From the NCBI GenBank assembly GCA_900540885.1, contig UQHJ01000054.1:1-15425 (forward strand): DNA of 15,425 bases. Direction: 5' to 3'. Origin of the DNA: an uncultured Prevotella sp. GTDB taxonomy: Bacteria > Bacteroidota > Bacteroidia > Bacteroidales > Bacteroidaceae. Positions 13,718 to 15,425 of the stretch are shown here, piece by piece; position 1 is the first letter of the stretch, and every line of letters starts with the position of its first letter. The notes beneath the pieces are model-generated. The model ran no database searches. It was given only the letters and a program-made list of their open reading frames with translations, and was not told the origin of the DNA. The position numbers were made by a program, and so were the translations under genes.

Positions 13718-15205
13718 ATGCAACACGATTTATGCCTTTATAATACACTCTCGCGCACGAAAGAGCGCTTTGTGCCCATTCACGAAGGACACGTAGGTAT
13801 GTACGTATGCGGCCCCACCGTTTATGGTGATGCCCACTTAGGTCATGCACGTCCTGCTATCACCTTCGACCTCGTATTCCGTTACCTCAAGCATTTAGGT
13901 TATAAAGTGCGCTATGTGCGCAATATTACCGATGTAGGTCATCTTGAACACGATGCCGACGAGGGGGAAGACAAGATCGCTAAGAAAGCACGCCTCGAAC
14001 AACTCGAACCCATGGAGGTGGCACAGTACTATACCAATCGCTTTAATGCGGCTATGGCAAAACTTAACGTGTTGCCCCCAAGCATCGAACCCCACGCTAC
14101 AGGACATATCATCGAACAGGAGCAACTCGTACAGCAAATCCTCGACAATGGTTATGCCTACGAGTCAAATGGTTCTATCTACTTCGATGTAGTGAAGTAC
14201 AACCAAGACCACAAGTACGGCATACTCTCTGGTCGTAATTTAGAGGACGTACACGATGCAAGTCGTGAACTCGATGGGGTGGGTGAGAAACATCATCAAG
14301 TAGACTTTGCTCTTTGGAAGAAGGCACAGCCCGAACACATCATGCGTTGGCCATCACCCTGGAGCGAAGGTTTTCCTGGCTGGCACTGCGAGTGCACCGC
14401 TATGGGACGCAAATACTTGGGCAATCACTTCGACATTCACGGTGGCGGCATGGACCTCGTATTCCCTCACCACGAATGTGAGATTGCACAGGCCGTAGCT
14501 TCACAGGGCGACCAAATGGTAAAGTATTGGATGCATAACAATATGATTACGATTGCAGGTAAGAAGATGGGTAAGAGCTATAACAACTTCATCACGCTCG
14601 ACCAGTTCTTCACTGGTTCGCACCCATTGCTTACGCAGCCCTACTCACCCATGACGATTCGCTTCTTTATCCTTCAAGCACACTATCGTTCTACCGTCGA
14701 CTTCTCTAACGAAGCCCTTCAAGCTTCAAAGAAAGGTTTTGACCGTTTGATGGACGCCGTATCGCAGCTTGGCCGCATCGAAGCTGTAGATGGTGGCAAC
14801 CTCACCGAAGCATACGCCAATGAGTTGGCAACTAAGTGTTATGAAGCCATGGACGACGATTTCAACTCACCTATCGTCATTAGTCACCTCTTCGATGCTT
14901 GCCGCATTATCAACCAATTGATTGATAAGAAAGAAACGATTACTCCTGCTGGACTTGAAGCTTTGACGAAGGTAGTAAACACCTTTGTGTTCGACATCTT
15001 AGGTCTCAAGAGTGAAGCAGAAGGTGGCAATGCTCAGCGCGAAGAAGCTTATGGTCATGCTATCGACCTCTTGCTCCAACTTCGTGCCAAAGCTAAAGCT
15101 GCTAAAGATTGGGCTACCAGTGATCAAATTCGTGACGAACTCGCAGCCTACGGATTTGAAGTAAAAGATACAAAAGAAGGAGCTACTTGGAAACTCAATA
15201 AGTAA
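13718..15205 (+). CDS. cysS: Cysteinyl-tRNA synthetase
   Basis: This class I synthetase (495 residues) charges tRNA-Cys with cysteine. The Rossmann domain has CGPTVYGDAHLGH (31-43), with the HIGH-type motif HLGH at 40-43. The second signature is KMGKS (283-287), a variant of KMSKS. The zinc-site residues that sense cysteine are present: Cys31, Cys226 (in WHCEC), His251 and Glu255 (in HHECE). GGGMDLVFPHHE (242-253) is the family's conserved core. The helical DALR-type tRNA-binding region follows from about 350. The length is somewhat over the Escherichia coli enzyme (461). It has its own promoter and is preceded by a terminator, so it is a single transcription unit. Downstream are only repeats. 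Confidence 0.97.
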   Translation: MQHDLCLYNTLSRTKERFVPIHEGHVGMYVCGPTVYGDAHLGHARPAITFDLVFRYLKHLGYKVRYVRNITDVGHLEHDADEGEDKIAKKARLEQLEPMEVAQYYTNRFNAAMAKLNVLPPSIEPHATGHIIEQEQLVQQILDNGYAYESNGSIYFDVVKYNQDHKYGILSGRNLEDVHDASRELDGVGEKHHQVDFALWKKAQPEHIMRWPSPWSEGFPGWHCECTAMGRKYLGNHFDIHGGGMDLVFPHHECEIAQAVASQGDQMVKYWMHNNMITIAGKKMGKSYNNFITLDQFFTGSHPLLTQPYSPMTIRFFILQAHYRSTVDFSNEALQASKKGFDRLMDAVSQLGRIEAVDGGNLTEAYANELATKCYEAMDDDFNSPIVISHLFDACRIINQLIDKKETITPAGLEALTKVVNTFVFDILGLKSEAEGGNAQREEAYGHAIDLLLQLRAKAKAAKDWATSDQIRDELAAYGFEVKDTKEGATWKLNK

Positions 15206-15237
15206 AACTCCTTATACCTTATAAAAGAGTGGGAGAA

Positions 15238-15389
15238 ACGCGTCCTCACCTGGGGGCGACGCGTCCCCGCGTCGGTATTGCCATGTTGGGGCTCGAGGCC
15301 CCAACATGGCAATGCTTTATTATAAATATATCGAGCCTTGACAAGCAAATACCGACGCGGGGACGCGTCGCCCCCAGGTGAGGACGCGT
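15238..15389. repeat. Perfect 42-bp inverted repeat with nested hairpin (ACGCGT family)
   Basis: Positions 15238-15279 and 15348-15389 are exact reverse complements (42 of 42). The 68-bp spacer begins with a second perfect stem: 15277-15292 pairs with 15298-15313 (16 bp, 5-nt loop). The arms carry GACGCGTC and C-runs, unlike the AT-rich flanks. I see no clear target-site duplication and no coding capacity. It looks like a non-autonomous or structural repeat, also present in part at 1-37. Confidence 0.88.
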
Positions 15390-15425
15390 CACTCCAAAAA
15401 GAGGACGCGTTGCCCCCCAAGTTAG
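15378..15425. repeat. Degenerating tandem GGACGCGT units at the window end
   Basis: AGGACGCGT recurs at 15381 and 15402, with spacers ending in runs of C. The last bases (CCCCAAGTTAG) resemble CCCCCAGGTTAG at 29-40. The element continues past the window edge. Confidence 0.6.

Noticed and set aside
14564..14578. KMGKS instead of KMSKS in CysRS as a sign of an inactive enzyme
   Set aside because: The HLGH motif and all zinc ligands are intact, and the KMSKS loop tolerates this substitution. I expect an active enzyme.
15238..15389. Insertion sequence
   Set aside because: Inverted repeats are present, but the 68-bp interior cannot encode a transposase and no target duplication is visible. It is at most a non-autonomous element.
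15148..15420. 90-codon minus-strand reading frame at the window end
   Set aside because: It overlaps the end of cysS and consists otherwise of the ACGCGT repeat. There is no protein-like signal.

Overview
The window looks like a piece of a Bacteroidales chromosome, most likely Prevotella-like. Three things point there: Bacteroidota-specific families (a DUF4294 protein, the local type of RibF and RNase R), promoters of the Bacteroidota type (TAnnTTTG at -7, clearest before cysS), and no Shine-Dalgarno sites before the genes. All twelve protein genes are ordinary housekeeping or conserved accessory genes. The novelty lies between the genes.

Layout. Positions 1-631 hold no gene. They carry part of a GC-rich repeat and then a roughly 310-bp imperfect palindrome with a strong hairpin and 22-nt tandem repeats at its centre. 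From 632 to 8594 eight genes run leftwards (- strand): a PBP4-type D-Ala-D-Ala carboxypeptidase, a DusB-like tRNA dihydrouridine synthase, a CPBP intramembrane protease, RibF (riboflavin kinase/FAD synthetase) overlapping a HAD phosphatase, a U32 protein of the TrhP type, acetyl/succinylglutamate kinase ArgB, and an exported DUF4294 protein. After a divergent gap (8595-8899), four genes run rightwards: rnr (RNase R), a TrmH/SpoU-family RNA 2'-O-methyltransferase, a Cof-type HAD hydrolase and cysS. The last 220 bp are repeats of the same GC-rich family as the first bases, so the window (or its contig) is bounded by copies of one dispersed element.

The main find is the 750-bp non-coding stretch between rnr and the TrmH gene. 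It has four exact matches to the DnaA-box consensus TTWTNCACA and about five one-mismatch boxes within 450 bp. An AT-rich tract lies inside the cluster, and the 9-mer GTTGAAAAC occurs three times directly and, less its last base, once inverted. Genes to the left run left and genes to the right run right, with rnr the only exception, as expected around a bidirectional origin. I read 11490-11945 as a candidate chromosomal oriC.

The second theme is that nearly every intergenic gap is filled with its own short motif family (GTGCAAAT, GTTAACTCG, GAGTTTAAT, GAAACAT, GACGCGTC). Each is present in both orientations, so the gap can fold into a long imperfect hairpin. Some families recur at two sites in the window. 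Functionally the genes cover tRNA modification and charging (Dus, TrhP-like, TrmH-like, CysRS), RNA decay (RNase R), flavin cofactor synthesis (HAD-RibF pair), arginine synthesis (ArgB) and envelope work (PBP4, CPBP protease, DUF4294).
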